This document shows, in pieces, positions 28,127 to 36,507 of a stretch of DNA of 64,000 bases. The translations under genes and the position numbers were made by a program. The notes below the pieces were generated by a model, which was given only the letters and a program-made list of their open reading frames with translations, had not been told where the DNA came from and did no database searches. The stretch lies in NCBI GenBank assembly GCA_023150915.1, contig JAKLKA010000010.1, positions 21,255-85,254 of the forward strand, in the 5' to 3' direction. Origin of the DNA: Polyangiaceae bacterium. Lineage in GTDB: Bacteria; Myxococcota_A; Polyangia; Polyangiales; Polyangiaceae. Each line of letters begins with the position of its first letter. The stretch's first letter is position 1.

Positions 28127-30208
28127 TCACTGGCACATGGATGTCAGGTAGCCGGTGTCGGGGGACCAACTCGTCCCGACCAGCGTGGCGCTGAGCGCGT
28201 TGGCCGAGCTGTCCGTCGCCGTCGCGCCCGTGCCCTCGTCGAAGTGGAAGAGCGCGACGGTGTTCGCGTCGGCGGTGAAGCGGCGCGCGGGGGTGAAGGC
28301 GGTGGTGTAGCGGAGGGTGTCGGAGACGCGCAGCTCGTCGACGGAGCCGCTGAGGCCGCCCTTCCAGTAGGTGACGCCACCGATGATGGGCAAGGCCGGC
28401 GTCGCGATCGAGGACGTCGAGCCGGTCACGGTTCCCACCTGCTGCCCGTCGAAGAACAGCGTGAACGTCACCTGAGAACCGTTGATGGTTCTGCAGCCAG
28501 CGACGTGATGCCAAGCGTTGTTGCCGCACGGGGCGCTCGGTTCAGTGACGACCGCCGTTCCGTTCTGTGCACCGAATTGCAGTACGGTTCCGCCAAGGCA
28601 CCGCAACAACACATGGGAGTGGGTGGAGTCGCTCGTGGACGACAGGTAGAGGGCATCCGCAACGGCCGTGTGCTTGGCCCAGACCTCGTAGCAGGCGTTT
28701 CCACTGGGGAACTTGGCGGCGAGCCCGGGGATCGTCGCGTACGCGTTCTGCGGCACGTTCAACCAATTCCGCTTCTCGCACCCCTCGCACCCGTCGCACT
28801 TGGCGGCGTTGCTGTCGTCGCACTGCTCGCCCGGATCGGTCGTGCCGTTGCCGCACACGATCGCGGTGCACGCGCCGCCACTGCAATACGGCGTCCCGCC
28901 TCCGCACGCGCTGTCCTGCCACTGCCCGCTCGCGTCGCAGGTCTGCAGCGTGGTGGTCGAGCCCGACTTGCAGCGCTTCTGCCCCGCCGTGCACACCTTG
29001 CACGCACCCGCACTGCAGGTGCCATTGTCGCCGGCCAGGCTGCACGCCGCGCCGTCCGGCTTGTTGCCGAAGCCGCAGCTGCCCGAGCCGCAGGTGGCCT
29101 GCAGGCACGGCGAGGTGGCCGCGGGACACTGGCTGGCGGCCGTGCACTGCACGCAGGTCCCCGTGGTCGGGTCGCAGTTCGGCGTGGCGCCAGTGCACGC
29201 CGGCTGCGCGGCGTACTGACCGTTGCTCCCGCACACTAGCGGTACGTTCCCGTTGCAGGTCTTGCTGCCGGGCTGACACACGTTGCACTGGCCCGAGCCG
29301 TTGCACGTTCCGCCGCCGCTCGCGCACGCGCTCCCCGACGCCTTCGGAGTAAACCCGCATTGCCCGCTGCTGCACGCCACGCTCAGGCACTCGTTGGTCG
29401 TGGCCGGGCAGTCGCTCGGCGCCTGGCATTGCACGCAGGCGCCAGCGGCGCAGAGCGGCGTGGATCCGGAGCACGCGCTGCCCGCGGACCACTGCCCCTT
29501 CGCGTCGCAGGTCTCTGGCACGAGCCCGGTGCAGCGCTTGTCGCCGGGCTTGCAGTACACACACGCCCCGGCGCCATCGCACTTGCCGCCGGCCCCGGCG
29601 GCGCCGCACGGCGCGTCCTTGGTCACGGGCGAGAGGCCGCACGCGCCCTCGGTCGAGCACGACGACACCTGGCACTCGTTGCTGCTCGGCGGGCAGTTCG
29701 CTGCGGTCTTGCACTCGGTGCAGGCCGGGCCCTTCGCCAGCGCCGCGCAGTATGGCTTCGGCGCGGCGCAGGTGACGGTCTCTTCGGTCTGCCCCGTGCT
29801 GTCGCAGGCGGTGTAGCCGGTGCCCGCCGCGTTGCAGGCGCCTTCGCCGGGAGTGCAGTCGTCACACTGCTTGCCGGCCGCGTCGCACAGGCCCGGCTTG
29901 CAAGTGGCCACCGGCTGGAAGCCACTGAGCTCAGCGTTGCAGGTCTCGAGCTTGTCCCCCGCGCAGCGGAACTCGCCGTCGCTGCAGGCGCCCGGGCTGT
30001 CGGCGGCCGCGTCTTGCTTCGCGCCGCCGCTGCCGCCGCTGCCGCCAGTGCCGCCGCTGCCGCCAGTGCCGCCGCTGCCGCCCGCGGCCCCGCTGCCATC
30101 GCCCCCGCCGCCGCCGTCGCCGCAGGCTGCAAAGCCCACGGACGCGGCACCGACGCCCAGCACCAGAAACAACCCCCGGCCCCAGTTCCCGAACTTCGAG
30201 CGAGTCAT
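28127..30208 (-). CDS. Large Cys-rich lipoprotein with C-terminal LamG/concanavalin-like domain
   Basis: The 693-residue protein starts at ATG 30208 with a lipoprotein signal (FAAC) and a Gly/Ser-rich linker. Around 400 residues follow of repeating modules with motifs such as CDAxGQW, CVQC and ECxxxxC, roughly 70 cysteines in total. The C-terminal 200 residues have laminin-G-like features (CYEVWAKHT, NNAWHHVAGC, FTLFFDGQQVGTV, GGLSGSVDELRV). A surface-displayed, sugar- or protein-binding role is likely. The repeats can be mis-assigned to unrelated families by automatic searches. Confidence 0.8.
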   Translation of the reverse strand: MTRSKFGNWGRGLFLVLGVGAASVGFAACGDGGGGGDGSGAAGGSGGTGGSGGTGGSGGSGGAKQDAAADSPGACSDGEFRCAGDKLETCNAELSGFQPVATCKPGLCDAAGKQCDDCTPGEGACNAAGTGYTACDSTGQTEETVTCAAPKPYCAALAKGPACTECKTAANCPPSSNECQVSSCSTEGACGLSPVTKDAPCGAAGAGGKCDGAGACVYCKPGDKRCTGLVPETCDAKGQWSAGSACSGSTPLCAAGACVQCQAPSDCPATTNECLSVACSSGQCGFTPKASGSACASGGGTCNGSGQCNVCQPGSKTCNGNVPLVCGSNGQYAAQPACTGATPNCDPTTGTCVQCTAASQCPAATSPCLQATCGSGSCGFGNKPDGAACSLAGDNGTCSAGACKVCTAGQKRCKSGSTTTLQTCDASGQWQDSACGGGTPYCSGGACTAIVCGNGTTDPGEQCDDSNAAKCDGCEGCEKRNWLNVPQNAYATIPGLAAKFPSGNACYEVWAKHTAVADALYLSSTSDSTHSHVLLRCLGGTVLQFGAQNGTAVVTEPSAPCGNNAWHHVAGCRTINGSQVTFTLFFDGQQVGTVTGSTSSIATPALPIIGGVTYWKGGLSGSVDELRVSDTLRYTTAFTPARRFTADANTVALFHFDEGTGATATDSSANALSATLVGTSWSPDTGYLTSMCQ

Positions 30209-30348
30209 CCCGCTGCGCAAAGAGCAAGGGGTGGGCCAGCCACTTCGCCGCGGCAATGGGCCAATGGTCGATGCTCGGACGGTCGCAGCCGATCGGAGTC
30301 CGCGCGGAGCGGCAACCAAGTTGCGCAGGCTTCGCACTGAAAGAGGGC

Positions 30349-30372
30349 TGTCACGAGTGCCGCGCCAGCGCG
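30349..30372. repeat. 24-bp direct repeat, copy 1 (duplicate of the HNH gene 3' end)
   Basis: Identical to 30519-30542, starting TCACGAGTGCC. Copy 2 holds the stop codon and last seven codons of the HNH gene. The bases just before both copies are similar (GAGGGC then two or three differing bases). It lies 170 bp from copy 2. Confidence 0.75.
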
Positions 30373-30380
30373 GGCTCCAA

Positions 30381-30461
30381 GTCACCGGGCTCGCGCTCGG
30401 CGCGACTCACGCCTACTGGGTAGACGGAGCAGGCGGGACGGTCAGCCGCATCCCCGAAGCC
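30381..30461 (+). pseudogene. Fragment of a beta-propeller-type surface protein gene
   Basis: The plus strand reads VTGLALGATHAYWVDG followed by AGGTVSRIPEA. The pattern GLAxxATHxYWxD..GTVxRxP is typical of repeated blades in myxobacterial surface/propeller proteins. Only one blade is present, with no start, and it sits directly behind repeat copy 1, so it is probably a gene remnant captured during a rearrangement. Confidence 0.45.
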
Positions 30462-30518
30462 GCGCGGGCGATCAGGGCAGCGGCGGCGCCGTCACGGCAG
30501 TGGGGAAGTGAGGGCCCC

Positions 30519-30542
30519 TCACGAGTGCCGCGCCAGCGCGGG
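30519..30542. repeat. 24-bp direct repeat, copy 2 (end of HNH gene)
   Basis: Contains the minus-strand stop and the last codons (SAEPALARHS) of the HNH endonuclease gene. Identical over 24 bp to 30349-30372. Confidence 0.75.
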
Positions 30543-31817
30543 TTCCGCGCTTGCCGACCCCATCGAGCCGCGCGAGTCTCCCGCGCCCTTCATTCGCTCC
30601 ACCAGCTCGCGCCCGAAGTCTTGCTCGGCGGCCAGATCGTTGTGCGCCTTGCACCTGAGGGAAATATTGGCCTCCGTCGCCAACCCTCCGAGCGCGAAGG
30701 CATGGTCATGGTGCAACTCGAGGCCGCTCGTCTCCCGGCAGCGTTGCCCCCGTTCATCGACGTAGGTGCAACGCTCGCCGTCCCGCTCTGCGACCTGGCG
30801 TCGCACACGGGCAGGAATGTGTCTGCCGCGCTGGCGCGGGTCGGCGTCGGGCTCCGGGGGTTGGTGCGCGCGGGGCTTGTCGGTCATGCGGGGCTTGTCG
30901 GTCATGCGGGGCTTGTCGGTCATGCGGGGCTTGTCGGTCATGCGGGGCTTGTCGGTCATGCGGGGCTTGTCGGTCACGGCGTACTTGCGCTTCTTCAGAT
31001 CGGCGACCAAGAGGCGCATCGCGCGAAGGTGGATCGCCTCGAGCGATCGCCCGCTCTCGGCGCGAGCCAAGAGATCGCGCGCCTGATTCAAGAGGTCCAC
31101 GTACTCGTCCTTGGCCGTGAACTCGACCTTGTAGCGCTGCGCCCCTCGCGGGAACGGCTGCTCACCGGCCGGATCGGATCCTGCCGGCTCGCCGTCCGCG
31201 ATGGGCCCGGCCGCGATGGCCTCTGCGCTCTCGACCCAATCCTGCGGCCGCTCACCCGGAGCGAGCTCGCGCACCGGACCGGTCAGCGCGCTGGTGAACC
31301 TTTGCCAGGTTGGGTTCGAGGGCGGATGCCCGGCCGGCTCTGGACCGAGTGGCTCGACCCGCCCCGGGACGCTGGGCAGCGGATCGAGCATGCGCACCAG
31401 CACCGCGAGCTCTTTCTTCGTCCGATGCTTGGCACGCGCCAAGACCTCGAGGTGGTTCTCTTCGGTCAGGTGCGGGCCGAGCATGAGCAGCCCGGTCAGA
31501 TGGATCTCGCCTGCGGCGATACGATCGAAGAGCACGGGAAAGCGCCGAGCGAACCGGGCCGCATGGGCGCGGCGCAGCGCGGCGTCCTCGCTCATGCGAA
31601 GCTCGTAGATGCAATAGGTGTAGAGGCTCGAGCACGCGCGCAGGCGGTGCAGCCCGCGGGCCTCGACCTCCGCCAGGTGGGCCAAGAGGCCGGCGAGCAC
31701 TTGATTGGAGCGGCCCACCATGCGGCGCGTGCTGGCGAGCAGCTCGTGATCGTGCAGCCCGGACAGGCAGTAGTCGGACGAAGGAGTGAGACCAGCGAGA
31801 GGAGTGAGGTCATCCAT
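30519..31817 (-). CDS. HNH endonuclease of the DUF222/13E12 type with internal TDKPRM repeats
   Basis: The 432-residue protein has an N-terminal helical region typical of DUF222-like HNH proteins and a C-terminal HNH nuclease fold (CTYVDERGQRCRETSGLELHHDH then NISLRCKAHN). The zinc Cys and the HH pair are intact. Between them, residues about 275-315 are six tandem TDKPR units. Families of this kind occur in many copies and behave like selfish or mobile genes. Here the gene interrupts a run of surface lipoprotein genes. It could be an active nicking or homing-type enzyme, or a degraded relative; the motif set suggests it is active. Confidence 0.85.
   Translation of the reverse strand: MDDLTPLAGLTPSSDYCLSGLHDHELLASTRRMVGRSNQVLAGLLAHLAEVEARGLHRLRACSSLYTYCIYELRMSEDAALRRAHAARFARRFPVLFDRIAAGEIHLTGLLMLGPHLTEENHLEVLARAKHRTKKELAVLVRMLDPLPSVPGRVEPLGPEPAGHPPSNPTWQRFTSALTGPVRELAPGERPQDWVESAEAIAAGPIADGEPAGSDPAGEQPFPRGAQRYKVEFTAKDEYVDLLNQARDLLARAESGRSLEAIHLRAMRLLVADLKKRKYAVTDKPRMTDKPRMTDKPRMTDKPRMTDKPRMTDKPRAHQPPEPDADPRQRGRHIPARVRRQVAERDGERCTYVDERGQRCRETSGLELHHDHAFALGGLATEANISLRCKAHNDLAAEQDFGRELVERMKGAGDSRGSMGSASAEPALARHS
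30870..30977. repeat. Six tandem 18-bp units inside the HNH gene
   Basis: The unit GCGGGGCTTGTCGGTCAT repeats six times, the last copy differing by one base. It encodes MTDKPR on the minus strand. An 18-bp unit keeps the frame, so copy number can change without breaking the gene. Near-perfect identity between units implies recent expansion. Confidence 0.95.
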
Positions 31818-32285
31818 CCGAGCACCCTACACCCTGGATTTTCGGCCTCCGCATTCGACCCAGGCGGAGCTTTCGACGCGCGGGACGAAGATTTTTTCGG
31901 CGTGCGGGCGAACGCGCAAGAGCGCCCAGCGCACGCGCCGCAAACGCTGAGCGCGGGTGCGAGGGACGGAAACGAGGCGCCGCTCGGCGCGGGAGCCGTC
32001 AAGTGGAAAATCGGAAATCGTCCTTCGGAAGTCGCGAGCCAACCCCGGACAGGACCCTGCGCGATGGCGATGGCGACGTCAGCGGCGGAGGCGGAGGCGC
32101 GCAGGTCAGACGCCGGTGTGCTGATCCCAAAGTGGACGGGTTGGCGAGCCAGTCGTGCAGCGGTCGCGCAGGTCCCGACACCGTGTCCGGCCTGCGGTCG
32201 CACATCAGTCCGGCACGGCAGGTGCGCGACGCCGCGGGCATGCTCGGGTACCGGGGTCGGAGCCGAGCTCTGTGCCGTCCCCCCC
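31818..32285. other. 468-bp intergenic region, no gene recognised
   Basis: I found no convincing coding frame, RNA gene or terminator. The part next to 31817 should hold the HNH gene promoter. Base composition is slightly less GC-rich around 31840-31900 and 32000-32030 than in neighbouring genes. Confidence 0.5.
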
Positions 32286-33629
32286 TCACCCCCCACACGC
32301 CACACCCGACAGCTCGGGCACGAACCCGCCCAGGTGCGCGGCGTTGTTGTCGCCGCCGGCCTCGTCGGTGAGCGCGGCCTGCCCGGTCGGGACGAACGGC
32401 AGCTTCGTGAGGAACTGCGCGAGGGTGTCGGCATCGACGGGCCAGGCGGCGCTGGGCGTGAAGTTGCCGGCGTAGCGCTTGGTCTTCGAGATGCGTATCG
32501 GGCCGATTGCGGCTTGATTCGCGTCGATCGCGGTCGGGGAGAGCGCGAGCAGATCCGTCGCGACGGGCACCGCGTTGGCCAGCTTGCCGTCCACGTACAG
32601 GCTCAGCGTGCCGTCGGCTCGGACGCAGGCGATGTGCGACCAGTGTTCCAGGGCGAGCGCGGGACCTACGGCGTGCGCGCTCCCCAGCGTGGGTGAGGCG
32701 CCCTTGGGGTTCAGGATCTGGCAAGCCGCCTCGTGGCGGCCCGCCAACACACGGATGCCGCTGACGGGGTAGCCGTTGTTCATGGTCAGCTGGGTGAAAT
32801 CGTCCAGGCCTGGCGGCACGGACACCCACATCTCGATCGTGAAGTCGCCCGCGCCGACTCCGAACCCGGTGGACGGGAGCGTGAGCCGCGCCTGCGGATA
32901 GATCGAGCGGATCGCGCCGCAGCGCGGGGCACACTGCGCCGCGACGCACAGCTTCTCGGGGGCGCACGCCTGGCTGCACGTCCCGCAGTGCGCGTTGCTC
33001 GAGGTGACCTCGATCTCACACCCATTGCCGGCGGCGCCGTCGCAGTCGGCGCGCCCGGGCTCGCAGCTGGCGACCCGGCAGGCGCTCTGCTCACACGTGG
33101 CCTGGGCCGCGTTGGGCAAGGCGCAGGCGGCGCCGCACTGTCCGCAGTGCTTGGGGTCGTCCGCGAGGCTGGTTTCGCACACCGTCTTCTCGTTGCCGTC
33201 GCACTCGGCGCGCCCGGGCAGGCAGCTCGCGGGCACGCAGCGACCGAGCTGACACGCCGCCTCGGCGGTCGGCAGGGCGCAGGTCTGGTTGCAGGCGCCG
33301 CAGTGCGCGGGGTCGGCGCGCAGATCGGTCTCGCAGCCGTCGCTGGCCTCGCCGTTGCAGTCTCCGAAGCCCAGCTCGCAGGTGGCGACGGCGCAGCGGC
33401 CGCCCTCGCACGTGGGCACGGCGTTCGGAAGCTCGCAGGGGGCGCAGGCCTCGGCCGCGCAGCCCACCGCGGGGCTCAGGGTGCTGGCGCAGGTGTCGCT
33501 GCAGATCTTCTCGAGCGCGCCGCAGCGGCCGCCCGTCAGCTGTGAGTCGTCGGGAGCGACGACCGAACAGCCGAGCGCCGCGATCGCCGTCGCGGCGATC
33601 AGCAGCCTAGAGACAGGCGCCCGCCGCAT
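32286..33629 (-). CDS. Cys-rich repeat lipoprotein with LamG-like C-terminus
   Basis: The 447-residue protein starts at ATG 33629 (MRRAPVSRLLIAATAIAALG then lipobox cysteine). The middle contains four or five repeats of about 40-45 residues with the pattern CxPGxAxCDG..xxGCExxLxxDxxHCGxCxxxC. The C-terminal 200 residues resemble a LamG jelly roll (FTIEMWVSVPPGLDDF, HWSHIACVRADGTLSLYVDG). Its start overlaps the stop of the next upstream lipoprotein gene, so the two are likely cotranscribed. A surface adhesion role is inferred. Confidence 0.8.
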   Translation of the reverse strand: MRRAPVSRLLIAATAIAALGCSVVAPDDSQLTGGRCGALEKICSDTCASTLSPAVGCAAEACAPCELPNAVPTCEGGRCAVATCELGFGDCNGEASDGCETDLRADPAHCGACNQTCALPTAEAACQLGRCVPASCLPGRAECDGNEKTVCETSLADDPKHCGQCGAACALPNAAQATCEQSACRVASCEPGRADCDGAAGNGCEIEVTSSNAHCGTCSQACAPEKLCVAAQCAPRCGAIRSIYPQARLTLPSTGFGVGAGDFTIEMWVSVPPGLDDFTQLTMNNGYPVSGIRVLAGRHEAACQILNPKGASPTLGSAHAVGPALALEHWSHIACVRADGTLSLYVDGKLANAVPVATDLLALSPTAIDANQAAIGPIRISKTKRYAGNFTPSAAWPVDADTLAQFLTKLPFVPTGQAALTDEAGGDNNAAHLGGFVPELSGVACGG

Positions 33630-35265
33630 CCGCGACCCACTTCTTCCCGGCGCACGGGATGGGGAAGCCCTCTTTGGCGGCTTCGTCCTTGCCGCCACAG
33701 AGCAGGCCGGTGCGCGCTTCGACGGCGTCGGGCCAGGCGTCTCCGTTGGCGGTGCCGGGCTCGAACAGCATCACGCTGTGCGCCTGCTTGGTGATGCTGT
33801 CGGCCAGGCTCCAGCTGTTCTGCGCCGGGGCTTGGTCGCGGAAGTGGAAGAAGAACGGCGCGAACCGCAGCCACTGCCCGGGCGAGCTCTCCCACCAGTA
33901 CGAGATGCGCTGCCCGAGGTTGAACCCGGGCCCGCATTTGTCAAGCAAGGTGGGGGCAGTGCCCGAGCCGGTGCCGGTGCCGACGCGCACGCCGTTGACC
34001 CAGAGCTCGTTGTAGGTCGCCGTGACGCGGTAGCTGATCAAGAAGCGTCCGGCCACGGGCAGCGGGATGGAGAGGAGAGGCGCGACGGTCGGGCCCTGGC
34101 AGGTGAGGGCGCCCTTGCTGATCCCACAGCTGACGCGCTTCTGCTCGCAGTCGCCGCCGGCGTCCACCAAGGTGCCGCCGCTCACCCCGTCCCAGTGAAA
34201 CCCGAGGTCGAACGCCAGCCCGTCAGCGTACGTGCGCATCAGCTTGGGGTCGCAGCAAAATAGCATGCCGGTGGGGTAGACCTTTCCCGGCTCCCAGGGG
34301 CAGGCGCTGACGGTGCCGCACAGGTTCAAGAACTTGGAGAACTGATCGTTGCACCAGCCGCCGTTCTGCTGGCCGAGCCATGCGATCAGGGCGGCGTCGT
34401 TCAGCGTGGGCACGCCGCTCTTGCACACCTCGCCGCTCTTCACGGCTTTGCCGCAGCTGCCGCAGTGGGCCGCGTCGTTCTTCAGATCGACCTCGCAGCC
34501 GTCGCCCGGCTTGCCGTTGCAGTCGGCCCAGCCGCTCTGGCAGCTGGCGATCTCGCACGCGCCCACCGAGCACTTGCCGGCGGCGTGGCTGGGGGCGCAG
34601 GCCTGGTTGCACGCGCCACAGTGGGCAAGCTCCGTGGCCAGATCGGTCTCGCAACCGTTCAAGACCTTGCCGTCGCAATCGCCGCGTCCGGTATAGCAAG
34701 CGCCGACTTGACACGCGGCCCCCACACAAGCCGGGTAAGCCTGTGGGATCTGGCAGGCGGCTCCACATGCCCCGCAGCTCGCGGCGTTGGTCGAGAGGTT
34801 CGTCTCACAGCCGTCGTCGGCCGCAGCGTTGCAGTCGGCGTAGCCCGGCTTGCATCCGCCGAGCGTGCAGTGGCCGGCGCTGCACGACGTCTCGGAGCCG
34901 GGCAGCACGCACGACTTGCCGCAGCCGCCGCAGTGCTCGGGATCCGTCGCGGGGGTGGTCTCGCAGCCGTTGGCAGGGGCGCCGTCGCAGTCGGCGCGGC
35001 CGGGCTGGCATGCGCCGACGCGACACTGGCCGGCGATGCACACGGCGTCGGCGCCGTCGAGGGCGCAGGGCTGGCACGCGCTCGAGCCACAGCCCCAGGT
35101 CGGATCGTCGCTGGGCACGCACTTGCCGTCGCAGCGTTTTTCGCCGGCGGGGCAATCGCTTTGCTTCGGCTCGGCGTCGTCGGCGGGTGAAACCAGAGAG
35201 CAGGCAGCGCACAGACCGGCCAGGACCGTGGCGATCGTCGCTGAGCGCGAAGCGCGGAGCAGCAT
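33607..35265 (-). CDS. Cys-rich repeat lipoprotein with unassigned C-terminal domain
   Basis: The 552-residue protein has lipobox LCAAC. Five to six copies of the CxPGxADC..xxGCExxLxxxxxHCGxCxxxC repeat are visible up to about residue 280. From about 290 a different, aromatic-rich domain follows (GGWCNDQFSKFLNLCG, FHWDGVSGG, YNELWVNGVRVGTG) that I cannot name. The repeat matches that of the downstream neighbour, which suggests duplication with exchange of the C-terminal module. A palindrome lies 48 bp upstream of the ATG. Confidence 0.8.
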   Translation of the reverse strand: MLLRASRSATIATVLAGLCAACSLVSPADDAEPKQSDCPAGEKRCDGKCVPSDDPTWGCGSSACQPCALDGADAVCIAGQCRVGACQPGRADCDGAPANGCETTPATDPEHCGGCGKSCVLPGSETSCSAGHCTLGGCKPGYADCNAAADDGCETNLSTNAASCGACGAACQIPQAYPACVGAACQVGACYTGRGDCDGKVLNGCETDLATELAHCGACNQACAPSHAAGKCSVGACEIASCQSGWADCNGKPGDGCEVDLKNDAAHCGSCGKAVKSGEVCKSGVPTLNDAALIAWLGQQNGGWCNDQFSKFLNLCGTVSACPWEPGKVYPTGMLFCCDPKLMRTYADGLAFDLGFHWDGVSGGTLVDAGGDCEQKRVSCGISKGALTCQGPTVAPLLSIPLPVAGRFLISYRVTATYNELWVNGVRVGTGTGSGTAPTLLDKCGPGFNLGQRISYWWESSPGQWLRFAPFFFHFRDQAPAQNSWSLADSITKQAHSVMLFEPGTANGDAWPDAVEARTGLLCGGKDEAAKEGFPIPCAGKKWVADAAGACL

Positions 35266-35313
35266 GGTGGGAGCCTAGCGAAACTCGCGGGCGGCGGGGG
35301 CAGCGAACGCCAG

Positions 35314-35334
35314 GTTGTGCGAAGTCTGCACAAC
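35314..35334. promoter_or_regulatory. Palindrome GTTGTGC-N7-GCACAAC, candidate operator (copy B)
   Basis: Seven-bp perfect arms around GAAGTCT. Its core aligns with the copy at 25227-25245 (TTGTGC-N7-GCACAA, both followed by CGGC) and stands at nearly the same distance (48 versus 45 bp) from a minus-strand start codon. Confidence 0.5.
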
Positions 35335-35344
35335 GGCGCAGTAA

Positions 35345-35527
35345 TCATGGCGGGATGATCTCGCGCCACTTCGGACCGATCACGTGCTCGACGAACAGCG
35401 GCACCGGGGTCCAGATCAGCACCGTCGAGAGCCCGCCCACGGTGAGCTCGCGCGACCAGAGGCACTCCGAGTAGTCGCAGTGCAGCTGCCGCGCGGTGGT
35501 CACGCTCGAAGCGTATGGCACGTCCAT
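35345..35527 (-). CDS. Possible small membrane protein, unknown
   Basis: A 60-residue frame from ATG 35527 contains one hydrophobic stretch (LSTVLIWTPVPLFVEHVIG) and ends WREIIPP. There is no obvious Shine-Dalgarno and no recognised family. It fills the space between the divergent lipoprotein and CBS genes. It may be a chance frame. Confidence 0.35.
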   Translation of the reverse strand: MDVPYASSVTTARQLHCDYSECLWSRELTVGGLSTVLIWTPVPLFVEHVIGPKWREIIPP

Positions 35528-35673
35528 CGACGCGGCCCAGGCTGGCGCGGATCGTCCGGATCGCTGGTGACGACCCTCGCCGCGTGCAGCGTGCGAGCAA
35601 GGCGACGCGCGCATCGATGCCCGTCCTGCGTCCTGCGCCCGCCCCCTGGCATGCTTCTGGCTTCACCGCGGTC

Positions 35674-36450
35674 ATGCTCACGCGACCGGTGACGTACTAC
35701 CTGAAGCAGCCGGTGTTCACCCTCTCCGCTGACGCCGAGCTCGAAACCGCTCGCCAGCGCATGGACGCGCACAATGTCTCGTGCCTCGGCGTCTCCGACG
35801 GGCCAGAGTCCCTGGCGGGCGTCGTGTCCCGAACCGATCTGCTGCGCGCGGGCACCTTCCAGCGCGGCGCAGAAGGCGCGTCCAAGCTCGTGCTGCCAGC
35901 GCAAAAAGTTCGCGACTTGATGCATTCACCCGCGTTCTCCCTCGACCCGACGGCGAACATGTCACAGGCCGCCGCCGAGCTGGTGCGCCACGCGGTGCAC
36001 CGCGTGTTCGTGCGCAAGCTGCACTCGGTGTTCGGCGTGGTGGGCACGGTCGAAGTGATGCGCGCGCTGGTGGACGCCCGGGTCACGACCCCGGTCGAGG
36101 GGCTGATGTCGTCGCCGGTCGGCACGCTGGACGCGGCAACTCCGATCTCCGAGGCCATCTTCCGGCTCCGCTCCACCGGTGTCACCGGCCTGGTGGTGGT
36201 GGCGGGCAAAGACGAGCGTCCGGTCGGGATGTTCACCCAGCGCGAGGCGCTGGAGAGCAACGCTCACGTGGACGACGTACCGGTGGACGTGGTGATGAGC
36301 GCCCGCATCCTCTCGGTGCGCCCGGGGACCGCGGTGCACCACGCGGCCGCCCAGGCGGCGGCCACTCGCGCGCGCCACGTGCTGGTGGTGGACGGCTCGC
36401 GTCTGGCCGGCATCGTCTCCGGGCTCGACTTCGCCCGGGCGGCGGCCTGA
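35674..36450 (+). CDS. Protein of tandem CBS domains
   Basis: The 258-residue protein consists of two CBS pairs (four CBS motifs). Typical segments are PVFTLSADAELETARQRM, VSCLGVSDG, TTPVEGLMSSPVGTLDAATPISEAIFRL and VPVDVVMSARILSVRPGTAVHHAA. CBS pairs bind adenine nucleotides and act as energy or second-messenger sensors. No catalytic domain is attached, so it probably regulates a partner. ATG 35617 is an alternative start. Confidence 0.82.
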   Translation: MLTRPVTYYLKQPVFTLSADAELETARQRMDAHNVSCLGVSDGPESLAGVVSRTDLLRAGTFQRGAEGASKLVLPAQKVRDLMHSPAFSLDPTANMSQAAAELVRHAVHRVFVRKLHSVFGVVGTVEVMRALVDARVTTPVEGLMSSPVGTLDAATPISEAIFRLRSTGVTGLVVVAGKDERPVGMFTQREALESNAHVDDVPVDVVMSARILSVRPGTAVHHAAAQAAATRARHVLVVDGSRLAGIVSGLDFARAAA

Positions 36451-36489
36451 GCAGCGGCCCGGAACTTGCGCCGTCCTCGTGCCGTCGGT

Positions 36490-36507
36490 ATGCCCGCATG
36501 CGGGCAT
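36490..36507. other. 18-bp perfect palindrome over a start codon
   Basis: ATGCCCGCATGCGGGCAT is self-complementary over all 18 bases, and its last two bases are the A and T of the proposed ATG at 36506. It could be an operator or an mRNA structure that occludes initiation; chance is not excluded. Confidence 0.4.

Noticed and set aside
30870..30977. CRISPR-like array
   Set aside because: Units of 18 bp abut without spacers and encode an in-frame peptide. The 7-bp tract at 60164 likewise has no spacers.
31818..32285. Small frames in the 468-bp gap before the HNH gene
   Set aside because: All are Arg/Pro/Ser-rich with no start signal, and none continues a neighbouring gene.
32286..35265. Annotating the Cys-rich repeat proteins as an enzyme such as a tryptophan synthase chain
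   Set aside because: There is no TIM-barrel motif. The sequence is disulfide-type repeats behind a lipobox. Such enzyme names would come from spurious repeat matches.
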